Shown piece by piece: positions 1 to 7,195 of a stretch of 16,379 nt of DNA (positions are counted from its first letter, which is position 1; every line of letters begins with the position of its first letter). Source of the DNA: Thiobacillus sp. Lineage in GTDB: Bacteria; Pseudomonadota; Gammaproteobacteria; Burkholderiales; Thiobacillaceae. The position numbers and the translations under genes are program-made. Location: positions 1 to 16,379 of the forward strand of contig JAIWOS010000173.1 of NCBI GenBank assembly GCA_020217265.1, read 5' to 3'. Below the pieces are notes generated by a model that did no database searches, had not been told where the DNA came from, and was given only the letters and a program-made list of their open reading frames with translations.

Positions 1-2
1 AA

Positions 3-398
3 CCGGCGCCGGCCCCGCTCAACGTGGGCGAGGGCGCCGAAGGCGGCATCGACGTGGGCGGCACGCGCGGCACGCCGACTATCGGCGGCACGCCCGGCGG
101 CGGCCGGGGCAACCCCTGGGCCTGGTACGACGCGCTGCTGAACGAAGCGGCGAACGATGCCTTCCAGAAAGCCCTGAGCCGCCACGACGCGCTGAAGAAC
201 AAGCGCTACCAGGTCGTCGTGAAAGTGTGGCTGGACGATGCGGGAAGGGTGAGCCGCGCGGCGCTGGTCGACAGCACCGGCGACATCCGCGCCGACGAAG
301 TGTTGAAGGACGCGCTGCGCGACATGCGTGCGCTGCGCGAAGGGCCGCCGGCCGACATGCCGCAGCCCGTAAAAATCCGCGTGACCTCGCGCGCCTGA
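3..398 (+). CDS. TonB-family energy transducer, C-terminal part (5' end outside window)
   Basis: The frame is open from the window edge, so the N-terminal membrane anchor and most of the periplasmic linker are missing. What remains is a Gly/Pro-rich linker (repeats of GGT/GGTPGGG type over the first 35 or so residues). It is followed by a folded domain of about 90 residues containing VVKVWLDDAGRVSRAALVDS and a closing VKIRVTSRA strand. That pattern is typical of the TonB C-terminal domain, which contacts outer-membrane transporters and passes on energy from ExbB-ExbD in the inner membrane. An internal GTG at 24 is only a codon of the linker, not a credible start. The porin gene begins 5 or 11 bp after the stop, so the two are probably co-transcribed; exbB and exbD would be expected upstream, outside the window. 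Family is fairly sure; the cognate receptor is unknown. Confidence 0.75.
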   Translation, partial: PAPAPLNVGEGAEGGIDVGGTRGTPTIGGTPGGGRGNPWAWYDALLNEAANDAFQKALSRHDALKNKRYQVVVKVWLDDAGRVSRAALVDSTGDIRADEVLKDALRDMRALREGPPADMPQPVKIRVTSRA

Positions 399-409
399 AA
401 GTGATGACC

Positions 410-1990
410 ATGAACCTACGCAAGAAACTGCTGACCTTCGCTATTGCCGCCGGTCTCTCGAGCCAGGCGCTGGCCGAAGACGAACGCACCCGCATCGAAA
501 CCCTGCACGAAACCACGCTGAACCTTATCCAGCTACTGGTGGAGCAGGGCGTGCTGAAACAGGACGCCGCCGACGCCATGCTGGCCAAAGCGAAGCAGCA
601 GGCGGCCGAGAAGGTCGCGCAACAGAAAGCGGCGGCGGCCGAGGCCGACAAGGGCGTGGTGCGTGTCACCTACGTGCCGGAAACCGTCAAGCGGGAAATC
701 CGCGAACAGGTGCGGCAGGAAGTGGTGGCGCAAGCCAAGCTCGAACGCTGGGGCGACGTGAATGCCGTGCCGGAATGGCTGGACCGGCTGAAGTGGGAGG
801 GCGACATGCGCCTGCGCTACCAGGCCGATCTGTTTTCCGACAGCAACGCGCCCGAAGCCGTGTTCCAGAGCGTCGGTCAGAACATATCCAACACACTGGA
901 AGACCGCCAGCGCGAGCGCATCCGCCTGCGGCTGGGACTCAACGCCAACGTGTCGGGCAAGGTCGATGCCGGCATTCGCATCACCACCGGCAATTCGTCC
1001 GATCCCGTCTCCACCAACCAGACGCTCGGCACCTACGGCAACAAGTTCTCATTGGTGCTCGACCGGGCCTTCCTGAAGCTGCGCCCGGTCGAGGATCTCT
1101 CGCTGTGGGGCGGGCGCATGCCCAACCCGTTTTTCTCCACCGACCTGGTGTGGGACGAAGACCTCAATTTCGACGGCCTGGCCGCCAGCTACGCGCTGGG
1201 CGCCCAGGACCCCCAGCGTGAACTCAAGCCCTTCGTCACCGCGGGGATCTTTCCGCTACAGGAAATCGAGAACAACGCCGGCAACCGCGCGCGCGACAAA
1301 TGGCTGTACGGCGCCCAGGCGGGCCTCGAATGGGTGCCCGGCACCCGCGCACGCTTCAAGGTGGGCGGCGCGTACTACGCCTACCGGAACCTGACCGGAA
1401 TTCGCAACCCCTTTGCACCTCCCGCATCTTATGTGCCCATCTACAACGACACTGGTGCGAAATCCCGTCAGAAAGGCAATACGCAATTCAATATCCGCAA
1501 TGATGGAAATACGGATCCCACAGCCGGCGTTTGGGCGCTGGCGTCCGATTACCGCCTCGGTAACCTGACGCTCGTCGCCGACTTCGCCAATTTCTACCCC
1601 GTCCACATTACCGGCACGCTGGACTGGGTGCGCAACTTCGGCTTCGACCGCAACCGCATCCTGGCGCGCACCGGCCAGAGCATCGAGCCGGAAATCGACG
1701 GCTACCAGGCCAGGCTGACCGTGGGCCACCCCAAGTTCACCTGGCTGGAAAACAACGAATGGCAGGCCTACGTCGGCTACCGTTATCTCGAACGCGATGC
1801 CGTACTCGACGCCTTCACCGATTCCGATTTCCATCTGGGTGGCACCAACGCCAAGGGCTTCTTCATCGGCGGTTCGTACGCCCTCTACAAGAACACCTGG
1901 CTGTCGGCGAAATGGATGTCGTCCGACCAGATCAGCGGCCTGCCGCTGTCCATCGATGTCTTCCAGCTTGACTTCAATGCCAGGTTCTAA
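410..1990 (+). CDS. Putative outer-membrane porin (large putative-porin family)
   Basis: The protein has about 526 residues. It begins with a signal peptide (basic MNLRKK, hydrophobic core, cleavage likely after SSQALA). Next comes a helical, Ala/Gln/Lys-rich stretch over roughly residues 25-85, then a long region of alternating polar and aromatic residues typical of a beta barrel. It ends in FQLDFNARF, the terminal phenylalanine signature of Bam-assembled outer-membrane proteins. The helical prefix plus barrel resembles the 'putative porin' family (Porin_5 type) rather than classical trimeric porins; this is recognition, not a search. An ATG at 404 in the same frame is an alternative start; 410 is preferred because the purine-rich GAAAGTG lies at a suitable distance ahead of it. 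A longer GTG-initiated version would run into the TonB gene without a signal peptide. Position after a TonB gene suggests TonB-linked uptake, but no TonB box or plug domain was identified, so passive diffusion is equally possible. Confidence 0.72.
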   Translation: MNLRKKLLTFAIAAGLSSQALAEDERTRIETLHETTLNLIQLLVEQGVLKQDAADAMLAKAKQQAAEKVAQQKAAAAEADKGVVRVTYVPETVKREIREQVRQEVVAQAKLERWGDVNAVPEWLDRLKWEGDMRLRYQADLFSDSNAPEAVFQSVGQNISNTLEDRQRERIRLRLGLNANVSGKVDAGIRITTGNSSDPVSTNQTLGTYGNKFSLVLDRAFLKLRPVEDLSLWGGRMPNPFFSTDLVWDEDLNFDGLAASYALGAQDPQRELKPFVTAGIFPLQEIENNAGNRARDKWLYGAQAGLEWVPGTRARFKVGGAYYAYRNLTGIRNPFAPPASYVPIYNDTGAKSRQKGNTQFNIRNDGNTDPTAGVWALASDYRLGNLTLVADFANFYPVHITGTLDWVRNFGFDRNRILARTGQSIEPEIDGYQARLTVGHPKFTWLENNEWQAYVGYRYLERDAVLDAFTDSDFHLGGTNAKGFFIGGSYALYKNTWLSAKWMSSDQISGLPLSIDVFQLDFNARF

Positions 1991-2786
1991 GGGGCTGATT
2001 TTTCTGCTGTCGGTGCTGCCCGCCTGCGCGGGTGCGCAGCCGCTCGCCGACAGCGAGCTCGGCTGGCTGGCGCAGGAAAACCCTGAACGCCCGCCGCGCG
2101 AGGCACGACTGCGCCCGCCGCCCGAACGCTTCGCCCTGATCTCGAAAGACGGCAATTTCACCCTGCCGATGGAACAGCGCGGCATCGAATCCGGCCTGAT
2201 GGCGGCGGCCCGGCGCGGCGACACCGAAGCGGTGCGCAAACTGTTGAACGAAGGTGCCAACCCCAACATCGGCGACTACTGGCGGGACACGCCGCTGGTC
2301 GAAGCGGTGCGCCAGGACAATCTGGAGATGGCGCAATCTCTCCTCGACGCGGGCGCCGTGCCCAATACCAAGGGGCGCGGCTACACCCCGCTGGGGCTGG
2401 CGGCGAAGAACGGCAACGTGCGCCTGGTCGAGATGCTGCTGCGCGCGGGCGCCGATCCCGATCTCAAGAGCGACGACGGCGACACGCCGGCGCACACCGC
2501 TGCGCTCATGGGCAAGCCCGGCGTGATCGACGCGCTCGCCCGTGCCCGTCCCGACTGGCGACTCTACAACCGCGAAGGGCTGTCGCCGCTCGCCGTGGCC
2601 GCCGCCAATGGGCAATACGAAGCCGCCGCTGCGCTCGTGCGCGGCGGCGCGCCGCTGGAATGGGGCGACAAAAAGAATCATCCGCCCCTGTGGTGGGCGT
2701 TTTCCGTGGGCGACCTCGACATGGCGCGCCTGCTGCTCAAGCTGGGGGCAGCCCCCGGCCAATTACCCGTGGGGGCGCTGGAATGA
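1977..2786 (+). CDS. Exported ankyrin-repeat protein
   Basis: The 269-residue protein starts with a short hydrophobic signal (KGLIFLLSVLPACAGA). It could be cut by signal peptidase I after residue 20, or, less typically, be lipidated at Cys17 because LPAC resembles a lipobox. From about residue 71 to 262 there are six ankyrin-like repeats. The conserved TPL/SPL prolines fall at residues 106, 138, 171, 204 and 237, that is every 32-33 residues, with the usual GxxxxVxxLLxxGA helices between them. Ankyrin arrays bind other proteins, so a periplasmic scaffold or partner role for the upstream porin/TonB system is inferred. The start overlaps the porin gene by 14 bp, and the coiled-coil gene overlaps its stop (ATGA), which implies translational coupling. 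No good Shine-Dalgarno sequence precedes it. Upstream starts inside the porin gene lack a signal peptide and were not used. Confidence 0.8.
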   Translation: MPGSKGLIFLLSVLPACAGAQPLADSELGWLAQENPERPPREARLRPPPERFALISKDGNFTLPMEQRGIESGLMAAARRGDTEAVRKLLNEGANPNIGDYWRDTPLVEAVRQDNLEMAQSLLDAGAVPNTKGRGYTPLGLAAKNGNVRLVEMLLRAGADPDLKSDDGDTPAHTAALMGKPGVIDALARARPDWRLYNREGLSPLAVAAANGQYEAAAALVRGGAPLEWGDKKNHPPLWWAFSVGDLDMARLLLKLGAAPGQLPVGALE

Positions 2787-3433
2787 AGCCTGTCCTGATC
2801 GCTTGTCTGATGCTTGCCAGCGTTGCCAGCCCGGCCTGGGCCGGCAACGACAGCCGCGAAAAACAGCTGCTGCGCCGCGTGCAGCAACAGGTGCAACAGG
2901 CCGAGCAGGCACGCGCCCAGGCCGAGCAGGAAAAAGCCGCGGCGCTTCTGGACAAGGACAAGCTTGAGCGCGAACTCGCACAGGCGAAGGCGGCGGGGCG
3001 GAAGCTTTCGGGTGAACGCGCCGCGCGCGGCCGGGCCGAACGCGAGCTGAAAGCCGTGCAGGGCGAGCGCGACGCGCTCAAGGCCCGGCTCGTGGAAGTC
3101 GAGGCGAAGCTGGCCGAAACCCAGGCGAAACTCCAGTCCGTCACGCAGGCGCTGACGCAGGCCGAGTCCGCCCGCAAGCAGACCGAATCGCAGCTTGCCG
3201 GCACCCGCCAGGACCTCGGCCAGTGCCAGACGCACAACGGCCGGCTCTACACCCTGTCGCGCGAGCTGATGACGAGATACCGCGACAAGACCTGCCAGGA
3301 CGCGCTGGCACAGGCCGAGCCTTTCACCGGCCTCAAGCGCGTCGAGGTGGAAAACCTGCTGGAAACCTGGCGCGACGCGGCCGACCGGGAGCGCCTGTCC
3401 AGGCGTGAAGCGGGCGTCACACAGCCGAGGTAG
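2783..3433 (+). CDS. Exported coiled-coil protein with conserved-looking C-terminal module
   Basis: The 216-residue protein has a signal peptide cut likely after ASPAWA (residue 20). A long, heptad-rich, Glu/Gln/Ala/Lys/Arg coiled coil covers about residues 24-147. A short distinct C-terminal module at about 148-200 carries Cys148 and Cys171, the run YTLSRELMTRYRDKTC and the run LKRVEVENLLETW. The two cysteines could form a periplasmic disulfide. The start overlaps the ankyrin gene by ATGA and is preceded by a G-rich GGGGGCGCTGGA stretch. I do not recognise a named family. Coiled-coil length and export suggest a structural or scaffolding role next to the TonB/porin/ankyrin proteins, which is inference. 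It appears to be the last gene of the cluster, since 63 bp follow before the next start; no intrinsic terminator is visible there. Confidence 0.75.
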   Translation: MKPVLIACLMLASVASPAWAGNDSREKQLLRRVQQQVQQAEQARAQAEQEKAAALLDKDKLERELAQAKAAGRKLSGERAARGRAERELKAVQGERDALKARLVEVEAKLAETQAKLQSVTQALTQAESARKQTESQLAGTRQDLGQCQTHNGRLYTLSRELMTRYRDKTCQDALAQAEPFTGLKRVEVENLLETWRDAADRERLSRREAGVTQPR

Positions 3434-3448
3434 CGTGCAGAGTCGGTT

Positions 3449-3463
3449 TGGCACTAGTCTTGT
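3449..3463 (+). promoter_or_regulatory. Sigma-54-like site ahead of the small orphan gene (weak)
   Basis: TGGCAC-N5-TTGTG matches the -24 half and the spacing of the sigma-54 consensus (TGGCAC-N5-TTGCW), but the usually invariant GC at -12 is GT here. It lies 34 bp before the ATG at 3497, a plausible distance. With the -12 mismatch it may well be chance. Confidence 0.2.
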
Positions 3464-3496
3464 GGCTGATATCTCCCTTATCTATGGACCCTGACC

Positions 3497-3754
3497 ATGC
3501 CAAAAACTCCATCCGAGGCGTATCTCGAAAAAGCCAGCAAGCTTCCCAAGGCCCAGATCGAGCGGCTGCTCTCACGTTCGCGCAACAAGCTCATGCGCCG
3601 GATGCTGGAGAACAAGCTCACGCCCATCGAACTGGCCGCCATCCAGCTCGAAATCGAGGATGAAGCGCTCGCCGAGTGGCGCGAGCGCATGGCCGAGATC
3701 AAGCGCAAGGAAGCGGAAAAGCTCGACAAGAAAGCCGCCAGAACCGACAAGTAA
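3497..3754 (+). CDS. Small charged helical protein of unknown function (85 aa)
   Basis: The protein is 85 residues, begins MPKTPSEAYLEKASKLPKAQ, and is predicted by composition to be almost all helix with a very high content of Lys, Arg and Glu. There is no signal peptide, membrane segment, cysteine or recognisable catalytic motif. The middle (about residues 20-55, containing IERLLSRSRNKLMRRMLENK) is amphipathic; the C-terminus is a Glu/Lys-rich tail. The AUG has only a weak ribosome site. It sits alone between the envelope cluster and clpS-clpA and is followed by a stem-loop, so it may be a single-gene unit. I do not recognise a family. Its codon use and even GC look like those of its neighbours, supporting a real gene. 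Confidence 0.6.
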   Translation: MPKTPSEAYLEKASKLPKAQIERLLSRSRNKLMRRMLENKLTPIELAAIQLEIEDEALAEWRERMAEIKRKEAEKLDKKAARTDK

Positions 3755-3760
3755 CCTCCC

Positions 3761-3783
3761 GGCCCGGAGCAAACCTCCGGGCC
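3761..3783 (+). terminator. Stem-loop after the small orphan gene (possible terminator, no U-tract)
   Basis: A perfect 9-bp stem (GGCCCGGAG / CTCCGGGCC) closes a 5-nt loop CAAAC, beginning 6 bp after the stop codon. No run of T follows on either strand, so this is not a canonical intrinsic terminator. It could protect the 3' end of the transcript or act with Rho. A GC palindrome (GGCGCGCGCGCC) follows at 3798-3809. Confidence 0.4.
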
Positions 3784-3830
3784 CACCGCGCCAAACCGGC
3801 GCGCGCGCCTTGGCCCCACTCCCAGCGGGC

Positions 3831-3858
3831 TTGAAAATTCCCTCCATCCCATCAAAAT
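3831..3858 (+). promoter_or_regulatory. Candidate sigma-70 promoter for clpS-clpA
   Basis: TTGAAA (5 of 6 to TTGACA) at 3831-3836 and CAAAAT (4 of 6 to TATAAT) at 3853-3858 are separated by 16 bp. They lie in a local AT-rich island within otherwise GC-rich DNA, 30 bp ahead of the clpS start. Position and composition fit, but the -10 is only partial. Confidence 0.35.
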
Positions 3859-3887
3859 AAAGCCAGTAATTCAGGCTTATTCGGGCT

Positions 3888-4196
3888 ATGGCAACCAAGC
3901 GAGAAAGCACTACCCTGCTGGAACCGGCAGCGACCAGAGTGAAGCCGCCGCCCCTCTACAAGGTGCTGCTGCTCAACGACGACTACACGCCGATGGAATT
4001 CGTGGTCCATGTCCTGAAAAAGTTTTTCGGCATCGACCAAGAACGGGCAACACAAATCATGCTCAAAGTGCATACTGAGGGTGTGGGTGTGTGCGGGGTG
4101 TACCCGCGGGACATCGCCCACACCAAGGTCGAGCAGGTGGTGGATTTCGCGCGGCAGCATCAGCATCCGCTGCAATGTACGATGGAGGAAAGTTAG
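3888..4196 (+). CDS. clpS: ATP-dependent Clp protease adaptor ClpS
   Basis: The 102-residue protein matches ClpS closely in length and sequence. The core has [34 protein letters not shown] and [15 protein letters not shown], ending [10 protein letters not shown]. The substrate pocket that binds N-degron residues is intact: Asn30-Asp31-Asp32, Met36 and His62 correspond to the E. coli Asn34-Asp35-Asp36, Met40 and His66. A flexible N-terminal tail of about 20 residues, which enters the ClpA pore in the studied homologues, is present. ClpS works in the cytoplasm by delivering proteins with bulky hydrophobic N-terminal residues to ClpAP and blocking SsrA substrates. The stop codon directly abuts the clpA start, so both genes form one operon. 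The ribosome site for clpS itself is weak. Confidence 0.97.
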   Translation: MATKRESTTLLEPAATRVKPPPLYKVLLLNDDYTPMEFVVHVLKKFFGIDQERATQIMLKVHTEGVGVCGVYPRDIAHTKVEQVVDFARQHQHPLQCTMEES

Positions 4197-6452
4197 ATGA
4201 TTGCCCAGGAACTCGAAGTCACGCTGCACATGGCGTTCATGGAAGCGCGACAGAAGCGCCACGAATTCATTTCGGTGGAACACCTGCTGCTGGCGATGCT
4301 GGACAATCCTTCCGCCGCCGAGGTGCTGCGCGCCTGCGGCGCAAACATCGACCAGATGCGCGAGCAGATCGGCAAGTTCGTCGACGAACACACGCCCAAG
4401 GTGGCAGGCGAGGGCGAGGTCGACACCCAGCCGACGCTCGGTTTCCAGCGCGTGATCCAGCGCGCCATCCTGCACGTGCAGTCCTCCGGCAAGAAGGAAG
4501 TCACCGGCGCCAACGTGCTGGTGGCGGTATTCGGCGAAAAGGATTCGCACGCCGTGTATTTCCTGTCGCAGCAGGGCGTGACCCGGCTCGACATCGTGAA
4601 TTTCATTTCGCACGGCATCACCAAGACGCCGCAGAGCGAACCCGCCCCGCGCCCGGATGAACCAGCCGAGGCCGGCGCCGAACCGGCGCAGAACTCTCCG
4701 CTCGACAGTTTCGCGCAGAATCTCAATTCGCAGGCGTTGGCGGGCAAGATCGATCCGCTGATCGGGCGCGACCTCGAACTCGAGCGGGTGATCCAGACCC
4801 TCTGCCGCCGCCGCAAGAACAACCCGCTCCTGGTAGGCGAGGCAGGCGTGGGCAAGACCGCCATCGCCGAAGGCCTGGCGCGCCGCATCATCGAAGGCTC
4901 GGTGCCCGACATCCTCGCGCAGAGCACGGTCTACGCGCTCGACATGGGCGCGCTGCTCGCCGGCACCAAGTACCGCGGCGACTTCGAGCAACGCCTGAAA
5001 GGCGTGCTGAAGCAACTGGCCGACAACTCCCGCGCCATCCTCTTCATCGACGAGATTCACACGCTCATCGGTGCCGGCGCCGCTTCGGGCGGCACGCTGG
5101 ATGCCTCCAACCTGCTGAAGCCGGCCCTGTCGTCGGGCAACCTGCGCTGCATCGGCGCCACGACCTACACCGAATACCGCGGCATTTTCGAAAAAGATCA
5201 CGCGCTTTCAAGGCGTTTCCAGAAGATCGACGTGCCCGAGCCTTCGGTTGCCGAAACCGTGGCGATCCTGCGCGGGCTCAAGTCGCGCTTCGAGGATCAC
5301 CACGGCGTCAAGTACACGGCGGCGGCGCTCACCACCGCCGCGCAGTTGTCAGCGCGCTACATCAACGACCGCCACCTGCCGGACAAGGCCATCGACGTCA
5401 TCGACGAGGCCGGCGCGGCCCAGCGCATCCTGCCCAAGTCGAAACAGAAACGCGTCATCACGCCCAAGGAGATCGAGGACATCATCGCCAAGATCGCGCG
5501 TATTCCGCCCAAGAGCGTGTCGTCCGACGACAAGTCCTCGCTCGCCAAGCTCGACCGCGACCTCAAGGCGGTGGTGTTCGGCCAGGATGCCGCCATCGAC
5601 GCGCTCGCCGCCGCGATCAAGATGTCACGCTCGGGCCTCGGCAATCCGCAGAAGCCCATCGGCAGTTTCCTGTTCTCAGGCCCCACCGGCGTCGGCAAGA
5701 CCGAAGTCGCGCGCCAGCTCGCCTATGTGCTCGGCGTGGAACTGATCCGCTTCGACATGTCGGAATACATGGAGCGCCATGCCGTGTCCCGCCTGATCGG
5801 CGCGCCACCCGGCTATGTCGGGTTCGACCAGGGTGGCCTGCTCACGGAACAGATCAACAAACATCCCTATGCCGTTGTTCTGCTGGATGAAATCGAGAAG
5901 GCGCACCCGGACATCTTCAACGTGCTGCTGCAGGTGATGGACCACGGCACGCTCACCGACACCAACGGCCGCAAGGCGGATTTCCGCAATACGGTGATCA
6001 TCATGACCACCAACGCGGGGGCCGAAACGCTGAACAAGTCGACCATCGGTTTTTCCAACGCGCGCGAGCGCGGCGACGAGATGGAAGACATCAAGCGGAT
6101 GTTCACGCCGGAATTCCGCAACCGGCTGGACGCGATCATTCCCTTCGCGCCGCTGGACGAGCCCATCATCCTGCAGGTGGTCGACAAGTTCCTGATGCAA
6201 CTGGAAGAGCAGCTCCAGGAGAAGAAGGTCGAGGTAGTGTTCACCGATGCCCTCAAGGCGCATCTCGCCAAGCACGGCTTTGACCCGAAAATGGGCGCAC
6301 GGCCGATGGCGCGTCTGATCCAGGACACCATCCGCCGCGCACTGGCAGACGAACTTCTGTTTGGCCGGCTGGCGGGCGGCGGCAAGGTCGTCATCGATCT
6401 CGATGCAGACGGCCAGGTACGGCTCGAATTCGAGGAAGCCGTCCCCGTATAA
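4197..6452 (+). CDS. clpA: ATP-dependent Clp protease ATP-binding subunit ClpA
   Basis: The 751-residue protein is full length (E. coli 758). In order it shows the ClpN domain (about 1-142), an acidic Pro/Ala linker, the first AAA+ module and the second AAA+ module. The first module has Walker A GEAGVGKT at 214-221, Walker B ILFIDE at 281-286 and pore loop KYRG at about 258-261. The second has Walker A GPTGVGKT at 495-502, Walker B VVLLDE at 560-565 and pore loop GYVG at 539-542. The ClpP-docking loop appears as IGF at 617-619. All catalytic residues seen are intact. The hexamer unfolds proteins and threads them into ClpP, which is not encoded in the window. The start is decided by GGAGGA at 4184-4189, seven bases before ATG and inside clpS. 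A 13-bp stem-loop follows the gene. Confidence 0.98.
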   Translation: MIAQELEVTLHMAFMEARQKRHEFISVEHLLLAMLDNPSAAEVLRACGANIDQMREQIGKFVDEHTPKVAGEGEVDTQPTLGFQRVIQRAILHVQSSGKKEVTGANVLVAVFGEKDSHAVYFLSQQGVTRLDIVNFISHGITKTPQSEPAPRPDEPAEAGAEPAQNSPLDSFAQNLNSQALAGKIDPLIGRDLELERVIQTLCRRRKNNPLLVGEAGVGKTAIAEGLARRIIEGSVPDILAQSTVYALDMGALLAGTKYRGDFEQRLKGVLKQLADNSRAILFIDEIHTLIGAGAASGGTLDASNLLKPALSSGNLRCIGATTYTEYRGIFEKDHALSRRFQKIDVPEPSVAETVAILRGLKSRFEDHHGVKYTAAALTTAAQLSARYINDRHLPDKAIDVIDEAGAAQRILPKSKQKRVITPKEIEDIIAKIARIPPKSVSSDDKSSLAKLDRDLKAVVFGQDAAIDALAAAIKMSRSGLGNPQKPIGSFLFSGPTGVGKTEVARQLAYVLGVELIRFDMSEYMERHAVSRLIGAPPGYVGFDQGGLLTEQINKHPYAVVLLDEIEKAHPDIFNVLLQVMDHGTLTDTNGRKADFRNTVIIMTTNAGAETLNKSTIGFSNARERGDEMEDIKRMFTPEFRNRLDAIIPFAPLDEPIILQVVDKFLMQLEEQLQEKKVEVVFTDALKAHLAKHGFDPKMGARPMARLIQDTIRRALADELLFGRLAGGGKVVIDLDADGQVRLEFEEAVPV

Positions 6453-6498
6453 AGGCGCCATCAAGCCGGGGCGATTCTGGCCGTTAATCTCCCGAAGG

Positions 6499-6529
6499 GC
6501 GGGCCTGCGTTCAATCAACGCGGGCCCGC
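6499..6529 (+). terminator. Strong stem-loop after clpA (possible terminator, no U-tract)
   Basis: A 13-bp stem (GCGGGCCTGCGTT with AACGCGGGCCCGC, one G-T wobble) closes a 5-nt loop CAATC. It lies 47 bp after clpA and 31 bp before the next start codon. There is no T-run, so intrinsic termination is uncertain; transcript-end protection or attenuation before the downstream gene is possible. Confidence 0.45.
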
Positions 6530-6559
6530 GTACATCAACAATAACTACGGAGATTTTCC

Positions 6560-7153
6560 ATGCCTCGCCCCCTGATCCTGGCCGCCACGGCGGCCCTGCT
6601 TGCCGCCACATCCTTCAACTTGCGGGCTGCCGAACCCGCCACCTTGAGTGCAGACGAACTCGCAAACGTGGGCGAGCGCATCCGCCAGACCGGCGAGAAG
6701 CTGCGCGCCGACCTGCGCGAGGCGCGAGCCCGCCTGGAGGCCCAGAAAGCACGCGAAGCCGAGGCGCGCAGGCGCGAGGCCGAGGAGCGCCGACAACTGG
6801 CCGAAGAGCAGAAGCAGCAGGCGGAGGCGGCTCGGGAAGCCCGGGCCGCCAAGGCCGAACAGCTGGCGCTGCGGGAAAAGCAGCTCGAAAAGGCCCGGCT
6901 GGAGCGCGAACGTCAGGCAGCACTCACCGCACAGGCCGAAGCAGAAGAACAACTGGCGCGCGAACGCGCGGCCCAGGCGCTTGCCGCCGCAAGAAAATCG
7001 GCCGGCATCAGTGCGTTCGAGGAAAACGATGCGGCGGCACCGGCCAACGAGCCGGGCAAGGCCGAACAGGAGGCCCGTGAACGTGCCCGGAAAGCGCTGG
7101 AGGAGGCGCGTCGCAGCGCGGGCATCAAGGCATTTGCCGAGGGCGGACGCTAA
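6560..7153 (+). CDS. Exported coiled-coil protein with duplicated SAGI-x-AF motif
   Basis: The 197-residue protein has a signal peptide (MPRPLILAATAALLAATSFN, cleavage probably after LRAA near residue 24). A single very charged helix/coiled coil rich in Ala, Glu and Arg covers about residues 30-140. The C-terminal part contains two copies of one motif 39 residues apart: residues 133-155 and 172-194 both read ARERA..AL..AR.SAGI.AF.E. The gene has a clear ribosome site, GGAG at 6549-6552, seven bases before the ATG. I do not recognise a family. A long extended periplasmic helix with a repeated C-terminal cap suggests a structural or envelope-spanning protein; that is inference. It stands alone between clpA and a gene-poor interval. 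Confidence 0.72.
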   Translation: MPRPLILAATAALLAATSFNLRAAEPATLSADELANVGERIRQTGEKLRADLREARARLEAQKAREAEARRREAEERRQLAEEQKQQAEAAREARAAKAEQLALREKQLEKARLERERQAALTAQAEAEEQLARERAAQALAAARKSAGISAFEENDAAAPANEPGKAEQEARERARKALEEARRSAGIKAFAEGGR

Positions 7154-7164
7154 AGGCGTTCGGC

Positions 7165-7195
7165 AAAGAAAAAAGCGGCGCCACCGAGCGCCGCT
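7165..7195 (-). terminator. Intrinsic terminator oriented on the minus strand
   Basis: AGCGGCGC (7174-7181) and GCGCCGCT (7188-7195) form a perfect 8-bp stem with a 6-nt loop. On the minus strand the stem is followed by five T, a C and three T (complement of 7165-7173). On the + strand nothing T-rich follows, so the element reads as a terminator only for leftward transcription. It sits 11 bp past the stop of the rightward coiled-coil gene, yet no leftward protein gene lies upstream of it. Confidence 0.6.

Noticed and set aside
227..409. N-terminal extension of the porin to an upstream GTG
   Set aside because: It would overlap the TonB domain, is Arg-rich, and would bury the signal peptide that begins at MNLRKK.
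1797..1976. N-terminal extension of the ankyrin protein into the porin gene
   Set aside because: The added residues are the porin read in another frame and would hide a normal signal peptide beginning at 1977.
3798..3809. GC palindrome GGCGCGCGCGCC as a regulatory site
   Set aside because: Alternating GC of this kind is frequent in such genomes and it lacks any spacing or repetition that would suggest function.
3852..5201. 449-residue open frame on the minus strand opposite clpS and clpA
   Set aside because: It is the antisense of two clear-cut genes; the His/Arg/Val-rich product is typical of GC-rich shadow frames and has no recognisable domain.
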